A stretch of DNA of 64,000 bases. Source: DAOMFB01 sp963721385. Lineage in GTDB: Bacteria > Acidobacteriota > Thermoanaerobaculia > UBA5066. The stretch lies in contig CAVRJB010000008.1 in NCBI GenBank assembly GCA_963721385.1, forward strand, positions 1 to 64,000, written 5' to 3'. Shown here piece by piece: positions 52,193 through 59,411 of the stretch. A program made the position numbers and the translations under genes. The notes under the pieces are model-generated. The model did no database searches. It was given only the letters and a program-made list of their open reading frames with translations, and was not told the DNA's origin. How positions within the stretch are numbered: position 1 is the stretch's first letter; every line of letters starts with the position of its first letter.

Positions 52193-53701
52193 ATGAAGAT
52201 CGTCATCGCCACCGACCGCAACCAGCCGAACGAACGCTACCGCGGCGCGCTGCTCTGCGCGGGGGCGCTGCCCGAGGAAGTCGCCGTCGTCACGCCGGGG
52301 CAGAAGCTCCCCGACGAGTTCGACGGGCTGCTCCTCGCAGGGGGGCCCGACGTCGCGCCGGAGCGCTACGGGGAGGCGCCCGCCACCGACGCGCTGGCGA
52401 TCGACGCCGCGCGCGACACGCTCGACTTCGCCCTTCTCTCGGCCACGGCCGAGCGGAAGATCCCGGTCTTCGGCATCTGCCGCGGGATCCAGGTGATCAA
52501 CGTCGCCCTCGGCGGGACTCTGTGGCAGGACCTCGACACGCAGCGGCGGCGCGGCGTCGTCCACGATTGCGACCGCGACGCGGCGATCTTCCCCGACCAC
52601 CTCGTCCGGTCGCGCGCCCCTTCGTCCGGCGGGTCGGCCTTCGCTGCCGCGCTCTTCTCCCCGAACGGGACGACGGTCAACTCGCGCCACCACCAGGGAA
52701 TCAAGGACCTCGCGCCCGGCCTCGCCTCGCTCGCCGCCTCGCCCGACGATCTCGTGGAAGCCGTGGAGAAGCCGGGCGAGCCGTTCCTCGCGGCGGTGCA
52801 GTGGCACCCGGAGGATCTGGTCGCCCGGCCCGATCAGAAGCGGCTCTTCCGCGCCTTCCTCGAGGCCTGCCGGGCGCGGGTCCGGCGGACGGGGCGGCGC
52901 CCCTCAACGCTGATCGAGGTCGCGCTCACGGGGCGCATCCCCGTCGTCCGCTTCAACCGGCCGGCCGCCCGAAACGCCTTCACCACGCCGATGGCCGCGA
53001 TGCTCGCCGACACGGTCGACGCCCTCGGCCGAGACATGACCGTTCCCGCCATCGTCCTCGCGGGAAACGGGGGCGCCTTCTCCGCCGGCGGCGACCTCGA
53101 CGTGATGCGCGCCCTCGCCGCCGCCTCGGACGAGGAGGGTTTCCGCGACCTGCTCGAGGCGGGCGGCCGCGCGGTCCTCGCGATCCTCGACGCGCCGCGC
53201 CCCGTCCTCGCCGCGGTGGACGGCGCGGCGGCCGGTGGCGGGATGAGCCTCGCGCTCGCAGCCGACGTCCGAGTCGCCTCGTCGGCGGCCGGCCACGCCG
53301 CGCTCTTCGTCCCCTCGTATACCGCGGTCGGCCTGATCCCCGCGTGGGGAGCGACGCTCCACCTGTCCGAGCGCCTCGGCGCCGGCCCCGCGGCGGACGT
53401 CGTCTTCTCGGCGGAGCGCATTGGCGCGGTCCGCGCCCGCCAGTTGGGCCTCGTCGACGTCCTCGTCGAGGACGGCCCGAGCCTTCCGGCCGCGCTGGCG
53501 CGCGCGGAGACCTACGCCGAGCGCTCGCTCGCGGCCGTCGCCGCCGCCAAGCGCCTTCTCGCGGCCGAGCGGCGGCCGCGCCTTGTGGGCGCGCTCGGCC
53601 GCGAGGTGGAAAGCCAGATCGAGCTCTTCCGGAGCGGGGAGCTCCTCCGGCGACTGCCGGGAAACGAGCGAGTCCGCCCGGACGAACAGGAGACCTCATG
53701 A
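52193..53701 (+). CDS. Peptidase C26 (glutamine amidotransferase-like) / enoyl-CoA hydratase fusion
   Basis: 502 residues, ATG 52193 with GGAG upstream. Residues 1-225 are a class I glutamine amidotransferase of the gamma-glutamyl-GABA hydrolase (PuuD) group: LLLAGGPDVAPERYGE, VFGICRGIQVINVALGGTLWQDL (nucleophile Cys near 95), NSRHHQGIKDL and AVQWHPEDL (His, Glu). Residues about 236-502 are a crotonase: IEVALTGRIPVVRFNRPAARNAFTTPMAAML, LAGNGGAFSAGGDLDVMRAL (oxyanion hole), VDGAAAGGGMSLALAADVRVASSAAG. The two are joined by a short linker (RVRRTGRRPSTLIEV) in one open frame. The combination is unusual; one possible theme is release of a gamma-glutamyl or amino acyl group before CoA-ester chemistry, but that is speculation. 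Confidence 0.88.
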   Translation: MKIVIATDRNQPNERYRGALLCAGALPEEVAVVTPGQKLPDEFDGLLLAGGPDVAPERYGEAPATDALAIDAARDTLDFALLSATAERKIPVFGICRGIQVINVALGGTLWQDLDTQRRRGVVHDCDRDAAIFPDHLVRSRAPSSGGSAFAAALFSPNGTTVNSRHHQGIKDLAPGLASLAASPDDLVEAVEKPGEPFLAAVQWHPEDLVARPDQKRLFRAFLEACRARVRRTGRRPSTLIEVALTGRIPVVRFNRPAARNAFTTPMAAMLADTVDALGRDMTVPAIVLAGNGGAFSAGGDLDVMRALAAASDEEGFRDLLEAGGRAVLAILDAPRPVLAAVDGAAAGGGMSLALAADVRVASSAAGHAALFVPSYTAVGLIPAWGATLHLSERLGAGPAADVVFSAERIGAVRARQLGLVDVLVEDGPSLPAALARAETYAERSLAAVAAAKRLLAAERRPRLVGALGREVESQIELFRSGELLRRLPGNERVRPDEQETS

Positions 53702-54654
53702 CCAAGATTCATCCCGTCCTCCCCGCCGCGCTCGCGGCCCTTTTCTTCGCCGGAGCTGCAGCGGCCCAGGCGCCGGTAGCGCCGAAGGCCCCGGAGATCC
53801 CTCCGTTCGAGACGACGCAGAGCGACCCGCACTCGTGGGTGGGCCGCTTCGGCATCACGAACTGCGCGTGGTTCGACATGGGCGACGCCGTCCTCCTCAT
53901 CGACATGGGCGCCTCGGAGGCGGACGGCCGGAACCTCCTCGCCGAGGTGAAGCGGACGGTTCCCGGAAAGCCCGTGAAGTGGGTCGTCATGACGCACCTG
54001 CACGGCGACTCGAACGGCGGCTTCAACGCGCTCATGCCGACCGACGTGACGGTGATCGTGAACGAGCGCGCGATTCCGAGCTTCGGCGGCCTCGTCCGCG
54101 GCGCCGGCAAGGCGCCGACGGTCGTCGGGGTGAAGGACACGCTCGTCCTCCTCGGAAAGACGCTGTCGCTCGAGATCCATGCGACGGCGTCACCCGCCCA
54201 CACGGCGGACGACCTGTGGGTCTTCCAGCCCTCGGCGAACGTCGTCTACGTCGGCGACCTCGTCACGCCGACCCGCTGTCCGCTGATGTCCGACCCCGGG
54301 ACCGACCCGAAGGGCTGGCTCGCGACGCTCGATCAGATCGACGCTGTCCACGCCGGCGCGCTCGTCCCGACGCGCGGGCCGTCGACCGTCAAGGTGGCCG
54401 AGCAGATTCTCGGAACGCGGTCGTACATCAAGCGGATGCTCGACATCCTGACCGCGATGAAGAAGATCAACGCGGCGGAGGCGCGCGTCTCGGGCGAGCT
54501 CGCGGCCCAGAAGATCGGCGAGTACTGCCCGAAAGAGCTCGACGTCACGAACGCGCTCTATCTCTACCGCCGGATGAACGACGACGGCACGTTCCGACAG
54601 AAGCCGGGCGGGCCGGCAGGCGGCCCCGCCAAGCCTCCCGCCAAGAAGAACTAG
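53698..54654 (+). CDS. Secreted metallo-beta-lactamase-fold hydrolase
   Basis: 318 residues, ATG overlapping the fusion gene stop (ATGA). Signal peptide residues 1-22 (VLPAALAALFFAGAAAAQ). MBL fold: CAWFDMGDAVLLIDMGAS, KWVVMTHLHGDSNGG (His100 and the HXHXD metal site), TASPAHTADDLWVFQPSANVVYVGDLV. The usual HXHXDH reads HLHGDS, so one ligand of the second zinc is changed. The C-terminus is a Gly/Pro/Lys-rich tail. Such periplasmic MBL proteins include glyoxalase-like and quinoprotein-relay hydrolases; function unknown here. Its coupling to the C26/crotonase gene suggests a shared pathway. Confidence 0.85.
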   Translation: MTKIHPVLPAALAALFFAGAAAAQAPVAPKAPEIPPFETTQSDPHSWVGRFGITNCAWFDMGDAVLLIDMGASEADGRNLLAEVKRTVPGKPVKWVVMTHLHGDSNGGFNALMPTDVTVIVNERAIPSFGGLVRGAGKAPTVVGVKDTLVLLGKTLSLEIHATASPAHTADDLWVFQPSANVVYVGDLVTPTRCPLMSDPGTDPKGWLATLDQIDAVHAGALVPTRGPSTVKVAEQILGTRSYIKRMLDILTAMKKINAAEARVSGELAAQKIGEYCPKELDVTNALYLYRRMNDDGTFRQKPGGPAGGPAKPPAKKN

Positions 54655-54664
54655 AGACGAAAAA

Positions 54665-54690
54665 GGGTCCCGGCGGAATCGCCGGGACCC
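54665..54690 (-). terminator. Intrinsic terminator of queF
   Basis: A perfect 10-bp stem GGGTCCCGGC/GCCGGGACCC (54665-54674 with 54681-54690, 6-nt loop). On the minus strand it is followed at once by CCCTTTTTCG, a U-tract, so it is a textbook terminator for queF transcription. On the plus strand, downstream of the MBL gene, there is a hairpin without a U-tract. Confidence 0.85.
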
Positions 54691-54944
54691 GGTGCCGGGC
54701 GGCTCATGACTGCCGCCCCGTCTCAGGGCCGCGTCCGCAGCCCTTTGTTGTGGCCGGACCGTCGTCGAGGCGTTCTCCCGGTCGGGAGACCCGGACTCGG
54801 ATCCGGCCGTTTCGCGCGCCCGGGTTCGAAGAGGGCAGCCCTCGGTGACGGTCTCTCGAACTCGTGCTCGGGTTGCCGTTCGAAAGCGGTCGCGCACCCC
54901 CAAGATGGTTTCCGCGGCCGCTCCTGTCAAGGGGGGACGCCGGC

Positions 54945-55355
54945 TCAGCGGCGGGACGCGCGAGGCCAGCCCGCCTCGACCGTGGTCTGGATCCCTCCGC
55001 GGGGAGTGAAGGCGCCGCGGACCGTCATCCGGCGCGGATCGAGGGCCGCCACGAGGTCCTCGAGCACCCGGTTGACGGCGTTCTCGTTGAAGATCCCGAG
55101 CGAACGGAAGGCGAGGAGGTACTCCTTCAGCGATTTCAGCTCGACGCATCGCTCCCGGGGAACGTAGGTCACGGTGAGCGTCGCGAAATCCGGGAGACCC
55201 GTCTTCGGACAGATCGACGTGAACTCCGGGACCGTGATGACGATCTCGTACTCGCGCCCGTACTGGTTCGGCCAGGTCTCCAGGGCGGGAAGCGGCGAGC
55301 GCGTCCCGGACGCGGCATGTTCGTCGGTGTAACGGGGCTTCGGCGGCCTTTTCAT
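54945..55355 (-). CDS. queF: NADPH-dependent 7-cyano-7-deazaguanine reductase
   Basis: 136 residues, the short (YkvM-type) form. Substrate/catalytic motif ITVPEFTSICPKTGLPDFATLTVTYVPRERCVELKSLKEYLLAFRS contains the nucleophile Cys49 and the QueF ELKSLK box with the NADPH site. It reduces preQ0 to preQ1 on the way to queuosine in tRNA. No other que gene is nearby. The ATG follows TATCCT by 7 nt and lacks a Shine-Dalgarno sequence. About 250 bases between its stop and the terminator hold no gene that I can support. Confidence 0.97.
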   Translation of the reverse strand: MKRPPKPRYTDEHAASGTRSPLPALETWPNQYGREYEIVITVPEFTSICPKTGLPDFATLTVTYVPRERCVELKSLKEYLLAFRSLGIFNENAVNRVLEDLVAALDPRRMTVRGAFTPRGGIQTTVEAGWPRASRR

Positions 55356-55362
55356 GGCCCGG

Positions 55363-55372
55363 AGGATAAACT
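55363..55372. promoter_or_regulatory. Overlapping divergent -10 elements of queF and lepB
   Basis: On the minus strand TATCCT (55363-55368) lies 7 nt before the queF ATG. On the plus strand TAAACT (55367-55372) lies 9 nt before the lepB ATG. The two boxes share two base pairs, so RNA polymerase probably cannot bind both directions at once. Confidence 0.5.
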
Positions 55373-55381
55373 CCCGCCCCT

Positions 55382-56086
55382 ATGGCGTTCTCCAAGGAAA
55401 AGCGAGCGGCCCTCTTCCGCGACCTCCGGCACCTCGTCGTCATGGCCGCGGTCATCCTGACCGGCCGCTCGGTTCTGGCCGACTGGTACGTCGTCCCGAC
55501 CGGCTCCATGAAGCCGACCATTCTCGAAGGCGACCGGGTTTTCGTCTGGAAGTCGGCCTACCAGATCCGCGTCCCCTTCTCCCGGATCAAGCTCTTCTCG
55601 ACCGGGGTACCGCGGCGCGGCGACGTCGTCGTCGTGAGAAACCCCGACGGTGGGAGCATCCCCTTCGTCAAGCGCCTCATCGGGCTTCCCGGCGACGTCG
55701 TCGAGCTCCGGAACGAGACGCTCTACCTGAACGGCAAGCCGATGCCCGCCGAGTTCCTGCCCGAGCGAAAGGCCGACGACGGCGAGACGCTGCTCCTCGG
55801 CACGGAGGACCTGATGGGGCGAACGCACCCGATCCGGATCCTGCCGGACCGACCCGCCTTCCGGACCTTTGGCCCCATCACCGTTCCGGAGGGCGAGGTC
55901 TTCGTCATGGGGGACAACCGTGACGAGAGCCGCGACGCCCGCTTCTTCGGGACCCGTCCCGTGACAGACCTCCTGGGGCGGGCCGTCGGCATCATGTGGA
56001 GCTGGAACAACGAGTTCGCGAAAGGTCCGCGATGGAGTCGCTTTGGACGGGCGTTCATCACGGGCGCGAACGAGGTCAAGCCCTAA
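55382..56086 (+). CDS. lepB: Signal peptidase I
   Basis: 234 residues. One N-terminal span (LVVMAAVILTGRSVLADWYVV), then the catalytic Ser42 in VPTGSMKPTILEGDRVFVWK and Lys97 in IPFVKRLIGLPGDVVELRNETLYLNG. Box E VFVMGDNRDESRDARFFGTRPV is intact. It cleaves signal peptides on the outer face of the inner membrane, serving the secreted proteins seen in this window (DUF4390, MBL, OmpA-like). Typical length for a one-span SPase I. Confidence 0.97.
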   Translation: MAFSKEKRAALFRDLRHLVVMAAVILTGRSVLADWYVVPTGSMKPTILEGDRVFVWKSAYQIRVPFSRIKLFSTGVPRRGDVVVVRNPDGGSIPFVKRLIGLPGDVVELRNETLYLNGKPMPAEFLPERKADDGETLLLGTEDLMGRTHPIRILPDRPAFRTFGPITVPEGEVFVMGDNRDESRDARFFGTRPVTDLLGRAVGIMWSWNNEFAKGPRWSRFGRAFITGANEVKP

Positions 56087-56121
56087 TCTGCCCCCGGCTT
56101 GCGCCGGCGTCTTTTTGGACT

Positions 56122-56127
56122 TAATCT
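56122..56127 (+). promoter_or_regulatory. Putative -10 element of the Fur-family regulator gene
   Basis: TAATCT ends 8 nt before ATG 56136; TAAGAT overlaps it at 56127-56132. There is no Shine-Dalgarno sequence, so initiation is probably leaderless. TTGGAC lies too close (5-6 nt) to act as -35. A short CTTA-atc-TAAG repeat covers the box and could be an autoregulatory site. Confidence 0.4.
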
Positions 56128-56135
56128 AAGATCGT

Positions 56136-56546
56136 ATGGAAACTCGCGCCCGGGCCGAGGGGCGGCTCCGCGAAAAGGGGCTCAGGGTCACGCAGCAGCG
56201 CGTGGCCGTGCTGACCTATCTCGGCTCCGTCCGGCACCACCCGACGGCCGAGGCCGTCGGCGAGGCGGTGAACCGGCTCGTGCCGACGGCCCGCGCGTCG
56301 GTCTACAACGTCCTCCGCTCGCTTCGCGAGGCGGGCTTGATCGAGGAGCTGGTATTCGACGACGCCGTCGTCCGCTACGACGCGAACCTCGAGAAGCACC
56401 ACCACTTCGTCTGCGCGGTTTGTGGCGGCGTGGCAGACGTGCCGTGGGACTCCCTGCCGCAGGCGCCGAAGCGGAAGCTGGCCGACGGCCGCACGGTCGA
56501 GGACTGGAGCGTCACGCTTCACGGCCGCTGCCCGGGCTGCCAGTAG
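56136..56546 (+). CDS. Fur-family transcriptional regulator (PerR/Fur-like)
   Basis: 136 residues. Winged helix residues 10-85: GLRVTQQRVAVLTYLGSVRHHPTAEAVGEAVNRLVPTARASVYNVLRSLREAGLIEELVF. The metal regulatory site reads EKHHHFVCAVCGGVADV, and structural zinc cysteines are CAVC (about residue 93) and the C-terminal CPGC. ASVYNVLRSL is more PerR-like than Fur (Asp/His-rich N-terminal metal site). It would sense peroxide or metal and repress oxidative-stress or iron genes. The rhodanese/DoxX genes downstream, 95 nt on, are candidate targets. Confidence 0.92.
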   Translation: METRARAEGRLREKGLRVTQQRVAVLTYLGSVRHHPTAEAVGEAVNRLVPTARASVYNVLRSLREAGLIEELVFDDAVVRYDANLEKHHHFVCAVCGGVADVPWDSLPQAPKRKLADGRTVEDWSVTLHGRCPGCQ

Positions 56547-56581
56547 CCCGGGCCGGCTCCGACCTCGGCGCTCCCCTTGCT

Positions 56582-56598
56582 TAGAATCGTCTAGATTC
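56582..56598 (+). promoter_or_regulatory. -10-like box and inverted repeat before the rhodanese gene
   Basis: TAGAAT (56582-56587) overlaps the inverted repeat GAATC-gtcta-GATTC (56584-56598). The repeat could be an operator, possibly for the Fur-family protein encoded just upstream; the sequence is not a classic PerR or Fur box. Confidence 0.35.
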
Positions 56599-56641
56599 CG
56601 GGTGGCGCGCCCTTCCGGCGCTCTCCCCGCAAGGAGACCCG

Positions 56642-57383
56642 ATGAACCTCCGGCGCCATCTGATCGAGACGGCCACGCTCGTCGCCGTGTCGGTCGTCGT
56701 CGCCCTCGTCTCGAACGCCATCGCGTCGAAGGAGCGGAAGCTGAAGCTCCCGGGCGACTACCCGAATGCGACATCCGTCCCGGGTCCGGCGGCCGCGGGA
56801 GTTCCTTCTGCTCCCGTGCAGGCCGACTCGAGCACCGTCGTCTCCTGCTACAGCGCAGTTCGGAACCGCCGGTATTGCTTCGAAGGGTGAATTGGAACCA
56901 GCTGCGGCACCGGGCCGCAAGGCTCCGCCGGGACTGCTGCGGTCCTTCGCCGTCTGAGAATCCCGGCGACATCTCCCTGCCGGCCGTCGCGGATAATCGG
57001 ATCTCCTCGTCCGCTTCCCGCCCCACCCCGACAAGCCCTGGGTCGAGATCCCGGGTGACGACGCGGCGTTTCTGCAGGCCCGGGGCGTCCTCTTCCTCGA
57101 CGCGCGTCGGACGAAGGACTTCGAGCAGGGACACGTCCGCGGCGCGCGGCCGTTCTCCGTCTGGGAGTCGGACATCGACGACAAGGTTCTCGCCCTCCTC
57201 GCTGAGGGGCGCGACATGAAGCAGCCCGTCGTCCTCTACTGCTCGGGAGGCGACTGCGAGGACTCTCACATGCTCGGCCAGAAGCTTTTCGGGGCCGGGT
57301 TCAACAACCTCCTCGTCTACAAGGACGGTTTCCCCGACTGGGCGAAGCGCGGCGGGGCCATGGCCCAAGGCGGCCCGTCGTGA
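56642..57383 (+). pseudogene. Membrane-anchored rhodanese-like protein, reading frame disrupted
   Basis: AAGGAG precedes ATG 56642. The first frame gives an 82-residue product with a transmembrane anchor (LIETATLVAVSVVVALVSNAIASKE) and linker LKLPGDYPNATSVPGPAAAG, then ends at 56890 in out-of-character sequence. Bases 56997-57383, in another frame, give a complete periplasmic-type rhodanese domain: LVRFPPHPDKPWVEI, VLFLDARRTKDFEQGHVRGARPFSVW, PVVLYCSGGDCEDSHMLGQKLFGAGFNNLLVYKDGFPDW (active-site Cys in YCSGGDC). That frame has no ATG, GTG or TTG before the domain core, and stops at 56955 and 56994 cut it off upstream. At least one indel, probably two, separates the parts. Rhodaneses move sulfane sulfur. 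Confidence 0.65.
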
Positions 57384-57865
57384 AGGCAGTCCGCGACTGG
57401 CTCGCAGGCGACTGGCTGTCGACCCGCGTTTCGATCGCCCTCGGCCTCTTTTTCGTCGTCGCCGCGCTGCCGAAACTCGCCGACCCCCCCTCCTTCGCCC
57501 ACATGATCTACAACTACCGTCTCGCGCCCGGCCCGCTCGTCAACGTCGCGGCGCTCGTCCTGCCTTGGCTGGAATTGACGTGCGGCGTCGCGCTGATCCT
57601 CGGGATCTGGAATCGGCCAGCCGCGGCCATCGGTGGAGGCCTTCTCCTCGTCTTCGTCATCGCGATCTTCGTGAACCTCCTCCGCGACCACGCGATCGAA
57701 TGCGGCTGCTTCGACGTCAGGGACGCCGGGAAGTCGGTCGAGGAGCGGCTCTCCGACATGCGGATGGTGATCGTCCGCGACGTCGGGATGCTCCTGATGG
57801 TCGCGCAGATCCTCTGGGCGGGCGCGAGGCGCGAGGCCGCGGACGGCGCCGCCCGCGTCGGCTAG
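57380..57865 (+). CDS. MauE/DoxX-family membrane protein
   Basis: 161 residues, GTG overlapping the end of the rhodanese frame (GTGA). Four spans: STRVSIALGLFFVVAALPKLADP, PLVNVAALVLPWLELTCGVALILGIW, AAIGGGLLLVFVIAIFVNLLRD, IVRDVGMLLMVAQILW. The central DHAIECGCFDV Cys-Gly-Cys pair is the hallmark of MauE-like DoxX proteins, thought to work in disulfide or thiol redox steps (methylamine dehydrogenase maturation; VKOR-like chemistry). Coupling to a rhodanese domain suggests handling of periplasmic sulfur or thiol groups. Confidence 0.88.
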   Translation: MKAVRDWLAGDWLSTRVSIALGLFFVVAALPKLADPPSFAHMIYNYRLAPGPLVNVAALVLPWLELTCGVALILGIWNRPAAAIGGGLLLVFVIAIFVNLLRDHAIECGCFDVRDAGKSVEERLSDMRMVIVRDVGMLLMVAQILWAGARREAADGAARVG

Positions 57866-59376
57866 AGCGCGCCGACCTCCCGCGCCGCCGCGAGGACCTC
57901 GTCCACGGTCGCATCGGCGTCCGCGAGGGTCGAGCGCGGATTGACGAAGCAGGGGCGGATCGCGAACCGGCCGCCGACGCGCGTGTGCGACGGGATCGCG
58001 CGTCCCCGCGCCCGGACCCGGAGGAGGACCTTCTCGTTCAGCGCGTCGAGGACGGCGTCGTCCGCGGTCCCCGTCGGCCGCACCCGGAAGCAGCAGATCG
58101 AGAGGACCGGCTCGGCCAGGAGCTCCAGCTCCGCGTGCGCCTTCACGCGGGCTGCGACGCGGCGGGCCGCGTCATGGTGGCGGACAACCCGCGCGCGCAT
58201 CCCGCTCGCCCCGATCTCCTTCAGAAGCGCCCAGACGGCGAGCCCGCGGGAGGGTGCGGAGTGGTCCACCGAGAAGTCCGGGTTCCCTTCCCCCCTCTCG
58301 TCGAACGGCGAGCCGAGGTCGCCCGTCCCGGTCGGCGCCATCTCCACGTAGGCCGCCGGCTCGAGCGTCAGCGCGCGCCCGAGGAGCCCGCCGTCACGGA
58401 CGAAGCCGGCGCCGCAGCCGACGGCGATCGCCATCCACTTGTGCGGGTCGACGGCGAAGGAGTCGATCTTCGCGAGGTCCCCGTAGAGCGGCGCGACGCG
58501 GGGATCGAGAACGCCGAACCCCCCGTACGCGCCGTCGACGTGCAGCCAGACGCCGCGCGCGTGGGCAATGGCCCGCATCGCGTCGACCGGGTCGACCGCT
58601 CCGGTGTTCACGTCGCCGGCGGAGGCGACGACTGCGACCGGGGTCGCGCCGCGGGCGAGGTCCTCGTCGAGCATCCGCTCGAGCAGCGCGAGATCGGGCT
58701 GCCGCGCAGCGTCGACCGGTACGAGGCGGAGCGCCTTTCGTCCGAGCCCGAGGATGCCGCAGGCGCGGTGGATGACGTGGTGCACCTCGGTGGAAGCGTA
58801 GACGCGCGGCTCCGGGAGCCCCGTGAGGCCGTCGAGCGACGGGTCGACGCCGCGGCGCTCGCCGGCGTGCTGGCGGGCCGCGGCGAGGCCCAGCAGGTTC
58901 GCGAGCGATCCGCCGCCCACGAAGGCTCCCTCGAAGTGGTCCGGGAGGCCGATGAGCCGGGCGAGCCAGCGGAGGCCCAGCACCTCGAGGAAATTTCCGG
59001 GTGTCGCCCACCAGCGCTGGGCGGCCGTGAGCGACGCGGCGAGCTGCGCGACGGCAGGAACCGTCGTCGGCATCGTCGTCACCCACCCGGTGAAGCCCGG
59101 CGCGCCGATCCTGAGGCCGTTCGGGATCACGACCTCCCCGAGAGCCTCCAGGACGGCCTCGCGCCCGAGTCCGGTTTCGGGCAGCGGCTCGTCCAGCGCC
59201 GCCCGCCAGACGCTTCGCTTTGCGGCACCGTCGGGGCCCTCGAAGCGGAGAAAGCGCTCGAGGGCCGGCAGGAGCGCCGCGAGCGACTCGGCGAGGGCGT
59301 CGGTCGACGCGGCCTCGTCGGGCTCTTCCGGTTCCGCCACGCCCGCGCGGGCCCCCGCCGGGGAATTTGGGTCCAT
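57862..59376 (-). CDS. Group II PLP-dependent decarboxylase (aromatic-L-amino-acid/glutamate decarboxylase family)
   Basis: 504 residues from ATG 59376; a TTG directly before it is the alternative. Fold type I decarboxylase: GFTGWVTTMPTTVPAVAQLAASL, FLEVLGLRWLARLIGLPDHFEGAFVGGGSLANLLGLAAAR, VYASTEVHHVIHRACGILGLG (His stacking on PLP), VVASAGDVNTGAVDPVDAMR, WLHVDGAYGGFGVL, and the PLP lysine in SFAVDPHKWMAIAVGCG. The domain order matches DDC/TDC-type enzymes. Amine product is unknown. Its stop overlaps the convergent DoxX stop codon. Confidence 0.92.
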   Translation of the reverse strand: MDPNSPAGARAGVAEPEEPDEAASTDALAESLAALLPALERFLRFEGPDGAAKRSVWRAALDEPLPETGLGREAVLEALGEVVIPNGLRIGAPGFTGWVTTMPTTVPAVAQLAASLTAAQRWWATPGNFLEVLGLRWLARLIGLPDHFEGAFVGGGSLANLLGLAAARQHAGERRGVDPSLDGLTGLPEPRVYASTEVHHVIHRACGILGLGRKALRLVPVDAARQPDLALLERMLDEDLARGATPVAVVASAGDVNTGAVDPVDAMRAIAHARGVWLHVDGAYGGFGVLDPRVAPLYGDLAKIDSFAVDPHKWMAIAVGCGAGFVRDGGLLGRALTLEPAAYVEMAPTGTGDLGSPFDERGEGNPDFSVDHSAPSRGLAVWALLKEIGASGMRARVVRHHDAARRVAARVKAHAELELLAEPVLSICCFRVRPTGTADDAVLDALNEKVLLRVRARGRAIPSHTRVGGRFAIRPCFVNPRSTLADADATVDEVLAAAREVGAL

Positions 59377-59387
59377 CAAGACCGGCC

Positions 59388-59393
59388 TATTAT
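59388..59393. promoter_or_regulatory. Bidirectional -10-like box between decarboxylase and GAF genes
   Basis: TATTAT on the plus strand (18 nt before ATG 59412) reads ATAATA on the minus strand (11 nt before ATG 59376). It lies in a 35-base gap between divergent starts, with no other A/T-rich sequence. Neither side has a good Shine-Dalgarno sequence. Confidence 0.45.
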
Positions 59394-59411
59394 GATGCGG
59401 GCCTCCCGCCC

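Noticed and set aside
54691..54944. A small gene in the gap between the MBL gene and queF
   Set aside because: Open frames here lack start sites with ribosome-binding sites and their translations are Arg/Ser-rich without any recognisable motif.
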